A DNA stretch of 39,594 nucleotides, taken from assembly GCA_945609985.1 (NCBI GenBank), contig CALYZQ010000012.1, positions 1 through 39,594 on the forward strand, written 5' to 3'. Below are positions 25,876-34,043 of the stretch, piece after piece. The stretch is from an uncultured Lachnospiraceae bacterium (GTDB lineage Bacteria > Bacillota > Clostridia > Lachnospirales > Lachnospiraceae). The notes beneath the pieces were generated by a model. That model had not been told where the DNA came from and searched no databases. It saw only the letters and a list, made by a program, of their open reading frames with translations. A program made the position numbers and the translations under genes. The number at the start of each line of letters is the position of its first letter. The stretch's first letter is position 1.

Positions 25876-26274
25876 TCAGTGATTTCCACAGGTATGATTT
25901 CCGCAACTGTGCTCCCCACAGTTATGATCGCCTTCGTGATGATGATGGTCACATCTTACATCAGGATTGTAAGCAAGACTTCCCTGCACAAAGCTCTCTA
26001 CAGCCTTGTCCGCATCTCCCTGTACACCGCCAAACAACTGAATGCCTGCCTGTGCCAAGGCCATCTGCGCGCCATCACCGATGCCACCGCAAATCAGTAC
26101 ATCAATATCCCTTTCTAAAAGAAATCCTGCAAGGGCACCATGCCCGCTGCCGTTGGTGTCAACTACCTCTGAGGAAACAATTTTTCCTTCCTCAATGTGA
26201 TACACCTTAAATTGTTCGGTGTGTCCGAAATGCTGAAAAACCTGTCCTTTTTCATAAGTTACTGCTATGTTCAT
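25876..26274 (-). CDS. NifX/NifB-type iron-molybdenum cluster-binding domain protein with His-rich tail
   Basis: The first 105 residues form a dinitrogenase iron-molybdenum cofactor-binding (NifX / VnfX / MTH1175-like) domain: MNIAVTYEKGQVFQHFGHTEQFKVY, LLERDIDVLICGGIGDGAQMAL and GVQGDADKAVESF. The last 27 residues are unusual: HHHHEGDHNCGEH followed by CGNH repeats, rich in His and Cys, and probably bind metal. No nitrogenase genes are present, so the protein likely handles metal or Fe-S clusters generally, as in many non-diazotrophic anaerobes. It follows the MBL-fold gene by 20 bases, a common pairing. Confidence 0.85.
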   Translation of the reverse strand: MNIAVTYEKGQVFQHFGHTEQFKVYHIEEGKIVSSEVVDTNGSGHGALAGFLLERDIDVLICGGIGDGAQMALAQAGIQLFGGVQGDADKAVESFVQGSLAYNPDVRCDHHHHEGDHNCGEHSCGNHTCGNH

Positions 26275-26294
26275 CTTTGATCTCCTTTCTACTA

Positions 26295-27071
26295 CTATAC
26301 CTCAATCCGCTGTCCTGTTGCCAAGTAATTAAGCCTATCCATATAGTCCTTCATAAACGCATACTGCTCCGTTCCGGTACAGTGGCAGGTATAAAACTTC
26401 GTAGCGTATTCATTCAATCTCCTTGCATATCCTGCCAAGGTATCATCTAAGGGCAGTTTGGAAAAATGGAAGCCTCCCACCAAAATATCAGGCTGAAACC
26501 ATTCTGTAATGTCCATGATTCCCTTGTGGGAACAGCCACTGATGAGAACCCTTTTGCCCGCTTCTTCGATAAGAAGGTACTGCTCATGGCGAAAATCATC
26601 GGGAAGAAATTCGACCTCCTGCAACATGGTAAGTCCAAAGCTTCCGAGGTCATAGTTCTTCTTCCGGTCATTGCAGGAAAAAAGAGTAAGTCCTTTTTCT
26701 ATCTCCGTGATATCCTCCGTAAAAATCAGGCGATTGCTCTGCACAAGGGATGTATCCAATCCAATATATTTTTCAGTTCCGTTGTAATGGGGCTCAAAGG
26801 CATACCGGCTGATATAAACCGGTGCCTTCCCATTGATTTCCAAAAATCTCTTCAGTCCGCCGCCGTGGTCATAATGTCCGTGGGAAAGCACGGCGATATC
26901 TACTTCAGCAAGGTTCACGCCAAGCTTCGCCGCATTCTCCTCAAACAGATTGCTCTGTCCCATATCAAACAATATTTTATGTCGATCCGTCTCTATGTAC
27001 AGTGACAGCCCGTGTTCCGCACCCAAGGTATCCTTGGATGCAGTATTTTCAACCAACGAAATGATTTTCAT
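26295..27071 (-). CDS. MBL-fold metallo-hydrolase
   Basis: About 258 residues from ATG 27071 carry the metallo-beta-lactamase fold: the HGHYDHGGG metal-binding motif (standard HxHxDH), an early Asp in ILFDMGQS, GCSHKG and a final GxHCTGTEQ segment. This order matches the family that includes enzymes annotated as 7,8-dihydropterin-6-methyl-aminobenzene-phosphate synthase-like; the actual substrate is open. A frame extension to 27113 lacks a convincing ribosome site. It is transcribed together with the NifX-like gene. Confidence 0.85.
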   Translation of the reverse strand: MKIISLVENTASKDTLGAEHGLSLYIETDRHKILFDMGQSNLFEENAAKLGVNLAEVDIAVLSHGHYDHGGGLKRFLEINGKAPVYISRYAFEPHYNGTEKYIGLDTSLVQSNRLIFTEDITEIEKGLTLFSCNDRKKNYDLGSFGLTMLQEVEFLPDDFRHEQYLLIEEAGKRVLISGCSHKGIMDITEWFQPDILVGGFHFSKLPLDDTLAGYARRLNEYATKFYTCHCTGTEQYAFMKDYMDRLNYLATGQRIEV

Positions 27072-27139
27072 TTTCCCGCCAGCCTTTCCACAATTTATGT
27101 GTTGAAATACCATATGCTATTATGCCTATTCCACACCTC

Positions 27140-28312
27140 TTACTCAAGACATCCGTACGCTGCATTTCTCACGCGCAGATGATAGTACTGCTCATCATTG
27201 GGCATCATGTTGTGCATGTACACAATGGATACGCCCTCCTTGGGGTCAGATTCGCACCAGGTACCAAAACCGCCCGTCCAGCCGAAGGCACCCAGCGAAC
27301 CATTATGATGTCCTCTCTCAGGTGCAATCAGGGTGCGCACACCGTAGCCGTAGCCATAGCCGCCGTTGTAGGTATCCTCGATATCCTTCTGCATTTCCGG
27401 TGTCAGGGTATTGGTACGCATCAGGTCGATGGTCTTTCTGCCCATAATCTGCTTACCCTTGTACATACCGCCGCAAGCCAGCATCTGCATGAGCTTGGAA
27501 TAATCATTTACCGTGGCAAACAGTCTTGCCCAACCGCACTGATGCTCCTCTCCGGGCAGATGCTTGTCATCCAAAGGAGAATTAATCGGTGTCAGCTTAT
27601 TGTCGGGAGACTTACCATACAGAGTTACCATACGTTCCTTTGCCCCCTCAAAATAGTGGGAACGGGTATCATGCATCTCCAAGGGCTCAAACAACAGCTC
27701 CTCAAATACATCATCAATGGACTTCTGGCAAACCTCTTCAATAATGCCTGCTGCCAGCTCACTGGAAAAACCATACAGCCAATGACTTCCCGGCTCAAAC
27801 TGCTGGGGTACCTCTGCCATCGCCGCAACCTGCTCTCTGATGGTAAAATGTCCCTTTTCCCAAAGAGGCTTCATGGCCTCCTGCATCGCCTGCAGAGTAG
27901 GGTTGTCCGTCTTTCCCGGTCCGTTGCAGTAGGGCAGTCCACACTTCATGGACAGGGTATCTGCCACCGTAACCGGTCTGTCAGTGGGTACTGCATCCAA
28001 ATAACCGTTTTCATGGCGTATGTATTTCTTAGAATGCTTCCACTCCGGAAAGAAGTTGGAAATGGGGTCCGAAAGCAAAAAGTATCCTCTCTCATACAGC
28101 ATCATCATGGTTGTATAAAGTGGAAGCTTGGACATGGATGCCTGTCTGAATAAGCTTGTTGCCGTAACCGGAATTTTCTTCTCAATATCGGAATAGCCGG
28201 CATAACCCTCGTATATCGTCTCTCCGTTTTTGCAAATCTGCAAGCCACAGCCCGGCAATCCGTGCCGGATAAAATTCTCCAATAAATGATCTAATATTTT
28301 CGTGTTTGCCAT
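27140..28312 (-). CDS. Class C beta-lactamase-like serine hydrolase
   Basis: The 390-residue protein has the SxxK catalytic motif at Ser59-Lys62 (SMSK in LFRQASMSKLPLYT), a YGF tyrosine block (WLYGFSSELAAGIIEE) and a C-terminal HNG-SLGAFGWTGGFGTW segment of the HTG/KTG type. There is no signal peptide, which argues against a secreted beta-lactamase; cytoplasmic members of this family are esterases or D-amino-acid-ester peptidases. Four neighbouring genes on the same strand are separated by short gaps, but no functional link is evident. Confidence 0.85.
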   Translation of the reverse strand: MANTKILDHLLENFIRHGLPGCGLQICKNGETIYEGYAGYSDIEKKIPVTATSLFRQASMSKLPLYTTMMMLYERGYFLLSDPISNFFPEWKHSKKYIRHENGYLDAVPTDRPVTVADTLSMKCGLPYCNGPGKTDNPTLQAMQEAMKPLWEKGHFTIREQVAAMAEVPQQFEPGSHWLYGFSSELAAGIIEEVCQKSIDDVFEELLFEPLEMHDTRSHYFEGAKERMVTLYGKSPDNKLTPINSPLDDKHLPGEEHQCGWARLFATVNDYSKLMQMLACGGMYKGKQIMGRKTIDLMRTNTLTPEMQKDIEDTYNGGYGYGYGVRTLIAPERGHHNGSLGAFGWTGGFGTWCESDPKEGVSIVYMHNMMPNDEQYYHLRVRNAAYGCLE

Positions 28313-28375
28313 ATCATACCTCCTAAGATTGTTTATTAAATTCTACCATGAAAGGAGGATGATATCAAATCCAAC

Positions 28376-29254
28376 TTATTGCTGCGTAGCTTTCACAAGC
28401 GCAATATAATAATCCAGTAAATCAAATATCCATTCCTTCAAGTCAGAGAAGTCAAAGCCCAATGCTTTGGCTTTTTCTGTGCAGATACTATACTCCGGCT
28501 CTCCGTTATAAGGAGCCTCTTCTCCATCCGCACTGATGATTGCCTTTTTGCCGGTCTTCTCTTCCACATAGCCGATAATTTCTCTTAAGGAAATGGTGCC
28601 GTTACTGCTGCCGTTTATGGCACCGGTGATATCCTTATCTGCCAGAAATGCCAAAAATCTTCCTGCTTCCTCAGAACCCATAAAGCCCATCTGTGCATCT
28701 AAGTTGTCAATCTGCATGGGAAGCCCCTTCATGGTATGCTGCACATAGAAAAGTAATCTCTCTGTGTAGTCATCCTGCCCGATTACAAAGGGATAGCGGA
28801 CTGCCAACCACTTTTTATCCTTGTACTCCTGCCACAGCGCATACTCTGCCTGCCGCTTTATCTGAGCATAAGGAAAATCAAATCGGGAGCACCAAACCAG
28901 TTCACCGTTTACTCCGTCAAAATCCTCTTCCTTTACCTCCTTTTGCTTGGACAGATACACAGATGTGCTGGACATAAAGATATATTTTCCGCACTCTACA
29001 GCATCCATGGCATACTTGATGTCATTGGAGCAATAGGCTATTTTATCGTACACCACATCATAATATTTTCCTTGAAATGCCTCTTTCATGGATGCCTGGT
29101 CCGTCCGCTCCACCTGTATGCGCTTTACCGCATCACCGAATTTGTCCTGCGTTATCTGCCTGGTAGCAAGCGTCACCTCATGACCCTGACGCAAAAGCTC
29201 CTCCACCATGGGAATTCCAAAATATCTTGTTCCGCCTAAGACTAGAATGTTCAT
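28376..29254 (-). CDS. NAD-dependent epimerase/dehydratase family protein
   Basis: From ATG 29254 the protein has 292 residues and begins MNILVLGGTRYFGIPMVEELL, an extended short-chain dehydrogenase Rossmann motif (GGTxxxG). It continues with IFMSSTSVY and the active-site YAQIKRQAE (YxxxK). The rest resembles isoflavone-reductase-like or sugar epimerase proteins. The start codon overlaps the stop of the XRE-methyltransferase gene (ATGA), with AAAGGAG 10 bases upstream, so the two are coupled. The substrate is unknown. Confidence 0.82.
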   Translation of the reverse strand: MNILVLGGTRYFGIPMVEELLRQGHEVTLATRQITQDKFGDAVKRIQVERTDQASMKEAFQGKYYDVVYDKIAYCSNDIKYAMDAVECGKYIFMSSTSVYLSKQKEVKEEDFDGVNGELVWCSRFDFPYAQIKRQAEYALWQEYKDKKWLAVRYPFVIGQDDYTERLLFYVQHTMKGLPMQIDNLDAQMGFMGSEEAGRFLAFLADKDITGAINGSSNGTISLREIIGYVEEKTGKKAIISADGEEAPYNGEPEYSICTEKAKALGFDFSDLKEWIFDLLDYYIALVKATQQ

Positions 29255-30366
29255 TGATTTTCCGCTCCTTTCCATCCAAAGGTAATTACAAAGCCCGTCG
29301 TCTTCAAAAATGCTTTTCCTTCCCGTATTTTTTCTTTTTCCTGACTCCAGATGTGAATAACTTGCTGTGCCTCTTCCTTGGTCAAGCCTCGGTTCATTAA
29401 CGTCTTTCTTGCAAGCTCTTCGCTTTCCGTATCATCCGCTTCCCAGCCCTTTTCCTTTAAATATGCTGTTTGCAGTTTGTGATAATTTACGGATTCATCG
29501 GGATTTGCAAACTTTACTTTATCCTGCAAACGAACCTCAATATCGCGCACTCCCAAACTCTTAAGCAAAAATGGAAGACGCATACCGATTGCATAGTCCC
29601 TATCTCTTTTTTCATACTCTGTCTTCCAATAGGTTCTCTGCAAATCCGTTGCAAGAATAGATGCGTAATCCAGTCCGTCAATGTAAATTCCTGCATTATC
29701 CAATTCCCTGTTTACCTCAATACAAATGATGAGACCTCCCGGCTTCAACGCTGCAAGCATATTTTTTAACATCTTCTTCGGATCAGAAAGTTCCCTCAAA
29801 AATGCCTGGCAAACCACAACATCATATTTTCCCTTTGCTCCGTATTCATAGCCGTCTCTACATTCAAAGGTGGTCTTAAACTCTTTTTCCCGAAAGCGAC
29901 TCTTACCGTCCTCAATCATAGTCCTACTAATGTCAATTCCCGTATAGGTGCTTCCTTTCGGCATAAGTGGCATCATAATTTCTGCCAGATATCCGTTTCC
30001 ACAACCAAAATCCAGAATATCAGCTGCCTTCTGAAGCTTCCAGACCTGCTTAATCAAAAACTCCATATAATCCGTATTCCATAAATCTACTCTTGAACTA
30101 TATATGTAGGACAGCTTATTGTCCCAATATTGTGCACCTTCCGTCCTTCTGGAATAATACTCGCTCTCTATAGGCTTTAATCCAAGAACCTGATCTGTAG
30201 AGACTTCGAAAAACCTGGCTATCTCTATGATGTATTTTACATCCGGCATAGCAGCACCTGTCTCCCATTTACTTATGGTCTGAAAGGAAACTCCCAGAAT
30301 TTCTGCCAAATGGCTTTGGGTAATTCCTTTCGCTTTTCTTAGCTCATAAAGATTCAACGACAGCAT
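29251..30366 (-). CDS. XRE regulator fused to SAM-dependent methyltransferase
   Basis: From ATG 30366 (GGAGG 8 bases upstream) the protein has 371 residues. Residues 3-60 form an XRE-type helix-turn-helix (LRKAKGITQSHLAEILGVSFQTISKWETG). From about residue 110 a class I methyltransferase follows, with motif I ILDFGCGNGYLAEIM, then TYTGIDISRTMIEDG and YDVVVCQAFLRELSDP. The HTH keeps all features needed for DNA binding. The fusion suggests a regulator whose activity is tied to SAM or to methylation of a small molecule. It is coupled by overlap to the epimerase gene. Confidence 0.85.
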   Translation of the reverse strand: MLSLNLYELRKAKGITQSHLAEILGVSFQTISKWETGAAMPDVKYIIEIARFFEVSTDQVLGLKPIESEYYSRRTEGAQYWDNKLSYIYSSRVDLWNTDYMEFLIKQVWKLQKAADILDFGCGNGYLAEIMMPLMPKGSTYTGIDISRTMIEDGKSRFREKEFKTTFECRDGYEYGAKGKYDVVVCQAFLRELSDPKKMLKNMLAALKPGGLIICIEVNRELDNAGIYIDGLDYASILATDLQRTYWKTEYEKRDRDYAIGMRLPFLLKSLGVRDIEVRLQDKVKFANPDESVNYHKLQTAYLKEKGWEADDTESEELARKTLMNRGLTKEEAQQVIHIWSQEKEKIREGKAFLKTTGFVITFGWKGAENQ

Positions 30367-30505
30367 TTTATCTACCTCCTGAAGACATCCTATCACTAGT
30401 ATAAATTAATTAACATCAAGAGGGAATTGAAATTTTTCTCTTTTTGGGTGAGAGACCTCTTGCAAACATCGCCTCCTTTCGTAAGACGGATGCCTGCAAT
30501 ACACA

Positions 30506-30592
30506 GTCTGTTTTGCGTGTGGGCCTATACAGAAAAATTGTTTTCCCAGACCCACAGACCGGCGATTTTTGCCTTAAAATGGGGCGAAAATC
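30506..30592. repeat. Two adjacent hairpins in a 419-base gene-free stretch
   Basis: The gap between the genes at 30366 and 30786 contains no supported gene. It holds TGTGGGCCT/AGACCCACA (30518-30526 with 30548-30556, one mismatch; extended by GTCTGT/ACAGAC) and GATTTTTGCC/GGCGAAAATC (30564-30573 with 30583-30592). A third, 12-bp stem follows at 30622. GGTCT and its complement recur in the first and third. This is consistent with a structured RNA or a small repeat element. Confidence 0.5.
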
Positions 30593-30610
30593 ATGCCTTT
30601 TGGGTCTCTG

Positions 30611-30663
30611 CAAAGAAAAAGACTCCCCAGACCCTCGTTTTGGAAAAATGCGGGGTCTGGGGA
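30611..30663 (-). terminator. Probable terminator of the GNAT gene
   Basis: CTCCCCAGACCC (30622-30633) and GGGTCTGGGGAG (30652-30663) form a perfect 12-bp stem. On the minus strand it is followed by TCTTTTTCTTT, giving a terminator for the gene ending at 30786. Confidence 0.6.
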
Positions 30664-30785
30664 GAGAAACAGGTCTCGTGGTGCCCATGAGCCAACTTAT
30701 ATAGGGAAAATATATCAGGTGGAACCTTCCGCAGAGTGTTTTATCCAAAAATTCTACAAAACTAGAATTTATCAACTTCTCCCAC

Positions 30786-31598
30786 TCATCCCTTACTGCA
30801 GGAAAAGTTTATTAACACGCCTGTCTCTTCATATCCTGCATTTTTATACGCTTTATTTGACGCGGCATAATTATAGTCCGTATACAACAGCGGCTCTAAG
30901 TGCAATTCAAGCAGTAATTTCGTGACATTGTGTATCAAATTGGCTGCATATCCCTTTTTGCGCTCCTCCTTGGGGGTATACACATGGGACAGTCTCACTT
31001 GATTCCCAACGATTTTGTAATAAACCATACAAACCATTTTATCTGATACATTTCGCCAAACAAAAATAGTTTCTGAAGCAATCAGCCCTTTCATATCCTC
31101 ATAAGCCTGTTGCAACGTAATAGGAGCGGAGCTATTCATTTCCTGATTATCGCTATACCAGTACTGTGCAAGAGTATCAATATCCTCCATAACTGCCTTC
31201 TGCATATATCCGTCACATTGTTTTGGTTGTCTTACTTCACGGCATTCCAATGCTCCCATTTCAAAATAATCCTCTTCATTCAGATAAGGATATCCTGACT
31301 GCTTTAAAAAAGCATAAAAATCTCTTTTGGCAGTACACTTATTTTTTGAATCATCCGTCAAGTAAAACTCTGTAATGAGATTAGCTGCCTCCTTCATTTT
31401 GTCTTGATCAATTCCGTCAATGGTCCATATCCAAGTAGGGTAGCCAACCGCCCCTCGGCAAATAATGTAGGTTTCCTCATCACTGTAGAGCAGCAAATCC
31501 TTAGACGCCAGATTCAATTCTATAATATGAAATTGACTTCTATCCTTTTTGTACGCATCCGATTCAAAAATACGGCTGTTTCCATCTATCCTTTTCAT
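30786..31598 (-). CDS. GNAT family N-acetyltransferase
   Basis: The 270-residue protein (from ATG 31598, with AAAGGAG 9 bases upstream) has an N-terminal region of about 130 residues of unknown fold and a C-terminal GNAT domain. That domain includes VYTPKEERKKGYAANLIHNVTKLLL, matching the acetyl-CoA-binding motif (Q/R-x-x-G-x-G/A), and the final YNYAASNKAYKNAGYEETG. The substrate is not evident. It follows the nucleoside phosphorylase gene by 30 bases. Confidence 0.8.
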   Translation of the reverse strand: MKRIDGNSRIFESDAYKKDRSQFHIIELNLASKDLLLYSDEETYIICRGAVGYPTWIWTIDGIDQDKMKEAANLITEFYLTDDSKNKCTAKRDFYAFLKQSGYPYLNEEDYFEMGALECREVRQPKQCDGYMQKAVMEDIDTLAQYWYSDNQEMNSSAPITLQQAYEDMKGLIASETIFVWRNVSDKMVCMVYYKIVGNQVRLSHVYTPKEERKKGYAANLIHNVTKLLLELHLEPLLYTDYNYAASNKAYKNAGYEETGVLINFSCSKG

Positions 31599-31628
31599 AG
31601 TCATCCGCTCCTTTATCATTTAAGGTTG

Positions 31629-32390
31629 CTACTCTGCGATATACCGGGCCAGCTCAAGGGCGATATCAAAATGTCCTGCGTCATGCTGCGTATTCTTCAC
31701 CTGCTTTTTCTTCATTCGGGCATCCCACTCGGGAGCATCCAACAAGTCGCCACCGGTTAAAAAAAAGTAAGCATTTAAATATCTGAAATCACACATTGCC
31801 TGAACTGCAGCACATTCCATTTCCACTGAAATGCAACCTTCCTTCTTACGTTTCTCGAAATTGCCTCTGGTCTCTCTGTGAACAGCGTCAGTGGTCCAGG
31901 TTTTTCCCTTCACAAAAGGCAAACCTGCCGACTCCATAAAGGACGCTACTACCTCTGCATTTTTTACTGTTATGTAATCGGAAGCAGATGCATAATGGTA
32001 GGATGTTCCTTCATCTCTGTATGCGGCAGTTGGAACCATGACTTTTCCGCGTGCAATTTCTTTATTTAAGCAACCGGCCCCACCAAACACTACATACTTA
32101 TCCGTATTTATAAGCGATAATGTGTCTTCTATATCTGCAACACATGCCGGTGCTCCCACATAGGACATATAGACTGCAAAATTTTTTCCTTCATACTCAA
32201 AGCCATAAACAGGATTCGCTCCGTTGGAGGAATATAAATCACCTATTTTATGACATTCATAATTCTCTAATACATGTTTCAAAATCACATGAGAAAAAGT
32301 GAGTATACATGCATCTACCTTTTTTGCTTCTTCATTTTCGGGCACTTTTATGATTTCCTCAGTTAAATTATCAAATGTATCTGTTATCAT
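31629..32390 (-). CDS. Nucleoside phosphorylase (uridine/purine phosphorylase family)
   Basis: The 253-residue protein matches the PNP_UDP_1 family: phosphate-binding FGGAGCLNKEIARGKVMVPT, then the DAVHRET region and the nucleoside-binding SVEMECAAVQAM block, which is diagnostic of this family. It should cleave nucleosides to base and ribose-1-phosphate in salvage. GGAGG lies before the ATG. It is 12 bases downstream of the GNAT fragment, so it may be expressed from the T-box leader promoter as part of a salvage or relic operon. Confidence 0.87.
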   Translation of the reverse strand: MITDTFDNLTEEIIKVPENEEAKKVDACILTFSHVILKHVLENYECHKIGDLYSSNGANPVYGFEYEGKNFAVYMSYVGAPACVADIEDTLSLINTDKYVVFGGAGCLNKEIARGKVMVPTAAYRDEGTSYHYASASDYITVKNAEVVASFMESAGLPFVKGKTWTTDAVHRETRGNFEKRKKEGCISVEMECAAVQAMCDFRYLNAYFFLTGGDLLDAPEWDARMKKKQVKNTQHDAGHFDIALELARYIAE

Positions 32391-32402
32391 GTTTTTACCT
32401 CC

Positions 32403-32594
32403 TTACAACATTTTCACCATCATATATTCATCTGCGTAGGTTCCGTCGGGATAGCGCAGTGCCTTGGGCTGAGTACCCACAATTTCAAAGCCGAAGCTCT
32501 GATACATTTTCAGGGCTCTTTCGTTATCCTTCACAACGTCCAACTCTATCTGTGTGATGCCGTGAGCGGTACACCAGTTGATGCATTCTTCCAT
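32403..32594 (-). pseudogene. C-terminal GNAT fragment behind a T-box leader
   Basis: Only 63 residues are present: INWCTAHGITQIELDVVKDNERALKMYQSFGFEIVGTQ and a short tail. This is the last third of a GNAT acetyltransferase (the NERA-x-x-x-Y-x-x-x-GF block), whereas intact members have about 150 residues. AAAGGAG lies 9 bases ahead of ATG 32594. A six-codon frame (MSRINL) with its own AGGAG precedes it. A functional mini-protein is possible, but truncation is the simpler explanation. It is the first gene after the T-box terminator. Confidence 0.65.
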
Positions 32595-32665
32595 CGCATA
32601 TCGCTCCTTTCAATATTCACTATAAATTGATGCGACTCATTCTGCGCCACTCCTATATTTAATTT

Positions 32666-32955
32666 ACAAAAAAAGCTACCCTCCTTGCGTTTATTTCAAG
32701 GACGATAGCTTACGCTTCGTGATACCACCTTAATTCATCTGCATCTCACAATGCAAACCTCTGCAAGTACGGAATGAACATTCGATACTCTGATGCTGTA
32801 ACGGGCACTCCCGTCGTAGCCTATGCATACATGCATTCGGTACGCAGCTCCAAGATGATTTTCAATAGTATCTTCTGTGCCAACTCTCACCTGCCGTCGG
32901 CTCTCTGTAACATATCTTACTATCTACTTTTCTTTTCACAGCCTTTAATTGTTTT
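32666..32955 (-). promoter_or_regulatory. T-box riboswitch leader (specifier probably TGC, Cys)
   Basis: On the minus strand the leader shows Stem I with the AGAGAG GA-motif, a distal GGTGAGAG, the typical GACGGG/CCCGTTA stem, the T-box AAGGTGGTATCACG (32718-32731), and a terminator AAGCTATC...CTTG / CAAG...GTAGCTT followed by seven T (32666-32711). In the specifier loop GAA-TGC-ATGTA (32830-32838) the codon in register is TGC, for cysteine; an alternative register would give GCA (Ala). Uncharged tRNA binding would prevent termination. The genes following are not amino-acid genes. Confidence 0.8.
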
Positions 32956-32960
32956 GCAAA

Positions 32961-32989
32961 ACATTATCATAATCGCAGTTGTCTGTCAA
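32961..32989 (-). promoter_or_regulatory. Promoter of the T-box transcript
   Basis: TTGACA (32984-32989) and TAATGT (32961-32966) are separated by 17 bases on the minus strand, immediately upstream of Stem I. Confidence 0.6.
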
Positions 32990-32995
32990 TAGCAT

Positions 32996-33802
32996 TTACC
33001 CTATAAAAAGCTTAAATATCGCCTTTGCCCAGGACAGCCATGCGGGCACATTGGCATCCAGCCAGCTACGCACAAAAGCTTTGTCTGCGGTAGCCAAATC
33101 TCCCAAATGCTGATACACGCTTCCCACAGCCTCTGTGTCTCCAATGGCAATCATGGCCCTTGCGTTGTCACCCACCGCTACATAGTTACCCAGTGCCAAC
33201 GCACCTGCAGAAAACTGTCCGACGGAAAGAGCCCCGAAGGAAACGATACCGATACTGATGGCACCTGCTGCCAAAAGCCCCAGCGCAATACTGCCCGCTA
33301 CCACCACACCAAGCGCCAGCGTACCCAGCGCAATAAGTCCTAAGGACAACAAACCAATAGATAAGATACCTATGGAAAGCAAACCTAATGATACCACGCC
33401 GGTTGCCCGAAACCCAATGGCAAAGACACCCTTTGCCTTAACACCGATGGCAAAAAATCCTCTGGCATCGCGCCCGAAGTGATACAGCGGCATACCGCAC
33501 AGCATTTTTTCACTCTTTCGTTCTCTACACTGCTTCTTAAAGGCATTGCGTATCTGCTCTACAACCGAAACCGCTTCCTTGGTCTGCACTCCTGTTTTGT
33601 CCGTAATCTCATCATTCAGAAGATAATCCATGGAACAGTCAAACAGCTTTCCCATCTTAACCAGCTTATCCGTTTCGGGATAGGCAATGTCTGACTCCCA
33701 CTTGCTGATGGACTGGCGGGACACTCCTAAGATTTCACCCAGCTGCTCCTGTGTGTAATTCAATTCTTTTCTCTGCTTTGCAATTTTTTCTCCTGTTGTC
33801 AT
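32996..33802 (-). CDS. XRE regulator with glycine-ended five-residue repeats
   Basis: Residues 1-65 form an XRE helix-turn-helix (YTQEQLGEILGVSRQSISKWES). After a linker to about residue 110 the protein has a run of about sixteen five-residue units ending in Gly, such as VVSLG, LLSIG, ILSIG, LLSLG, LIALG, TLALG. The remainder (about 215-268) is soluble. Such a regular pentad could form a beta-helix or insert in the membrane; either would give a DNA-binding domain tethered to a second module. AAAAGGAG precedes the ATG. Upstream palindromes (33842-33854; GCAACCCA...TGGGTTGC, 33858-33901) could be its operators. Confidence 0.8.
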   Translation of the reverse strand: MTTGEKIAKQRKELNYTQEQLGEILGVSRQSISKWESDIAYPETDKLVKMGKLFDCSMDYLLNDEITDKTGVQTKEAVSVVEQIRNAFKKQCRERKSEKMLCGMPLYHFGRDARGFFAIGVKAKGVFAIGFRATGVVSLGLLSIGILSIGLLSLGLIALGTLALGVVVAGSIALGLLAAGAISIGIVSFGALSVGQFSAGALALGNYVAVGDNARAMIAIGDTEAVGSVYQHLGDLATADKAFVRSWLDANVPAWLSWAKAIFKLFIG

Positions 33803-33841
33803 AACGTTACTCCTTTTCGTGTTTTGTTATGAGCAAATCAT

Positions 33842-33901
33842 AGCGTAGAACGCTGTGGCAACCCAGCATTTTCATCGTTCTTTTTGTAAACTTTGGGTTG
33901 C
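33842..33901. repeat. Palindromes in the XRE regulator upstream region
   Basis: AGCGT-AGA-ACGCT (33842-33854) is a perfect 5+3+5 palindrome, and GCAACCCA (33858-33865) pairs with TGGGTTGC (33894-33901). Both lie within 100 bases upstream of the XRE regulator start and are candidate operators. The rest of the interval to 34006 holds no feature I can support. Confidence 0.4.
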
Positions 33902-34006
33902 ATTATGCATTAAGCAGTGCCAACGCCTATCTTTTTCTTCTCTTTACATTAATTATATCGAATATCTTCACTTTTGCAATTATCGGTATTTCGTTTTCTT
34001 TTCTTG

Positions 34007-34035
34007 TTGCAAATTGTTATCTTCTTTGGTATATT
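34007..34035 (+). promoter_or_regulatory. Promoter of the type I toxin mRNA
   Basis: TTGCAA (34007-34012) and TATATT (34030-34035) with a 17-base spacer; the start point should be near 34042, just before the direct repeat shared with the antisense RNA. Confidence 0.65.
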
Positions 34036-34043
34036 ATTTGCAC

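Noticed and set aside
25876-26274. Nitrogen fixation gene
   Set aside because: Only the cofactor-binding domain is present, with no nifHDK or nifB-type radical SAM gene; such proteins are widespread in non-fixing anaerobes.
27122-28153. Long open frame on the plus strand, opposite the serine hydrolase gene
   Set aside because: It is the mirror of a well-supported gene with intact SxxK motif; the mirror protein is rich in His, Leu and Arg without any recognisable domain and has no ribosome site.
30416-30775. 119-codon minus-strand frame in the gene-free gap
   Set aside because: It is composed of hairpin DNA and has low-complexity Arg/Pro/Ser content, no ribosome site, and runs through a terminator.
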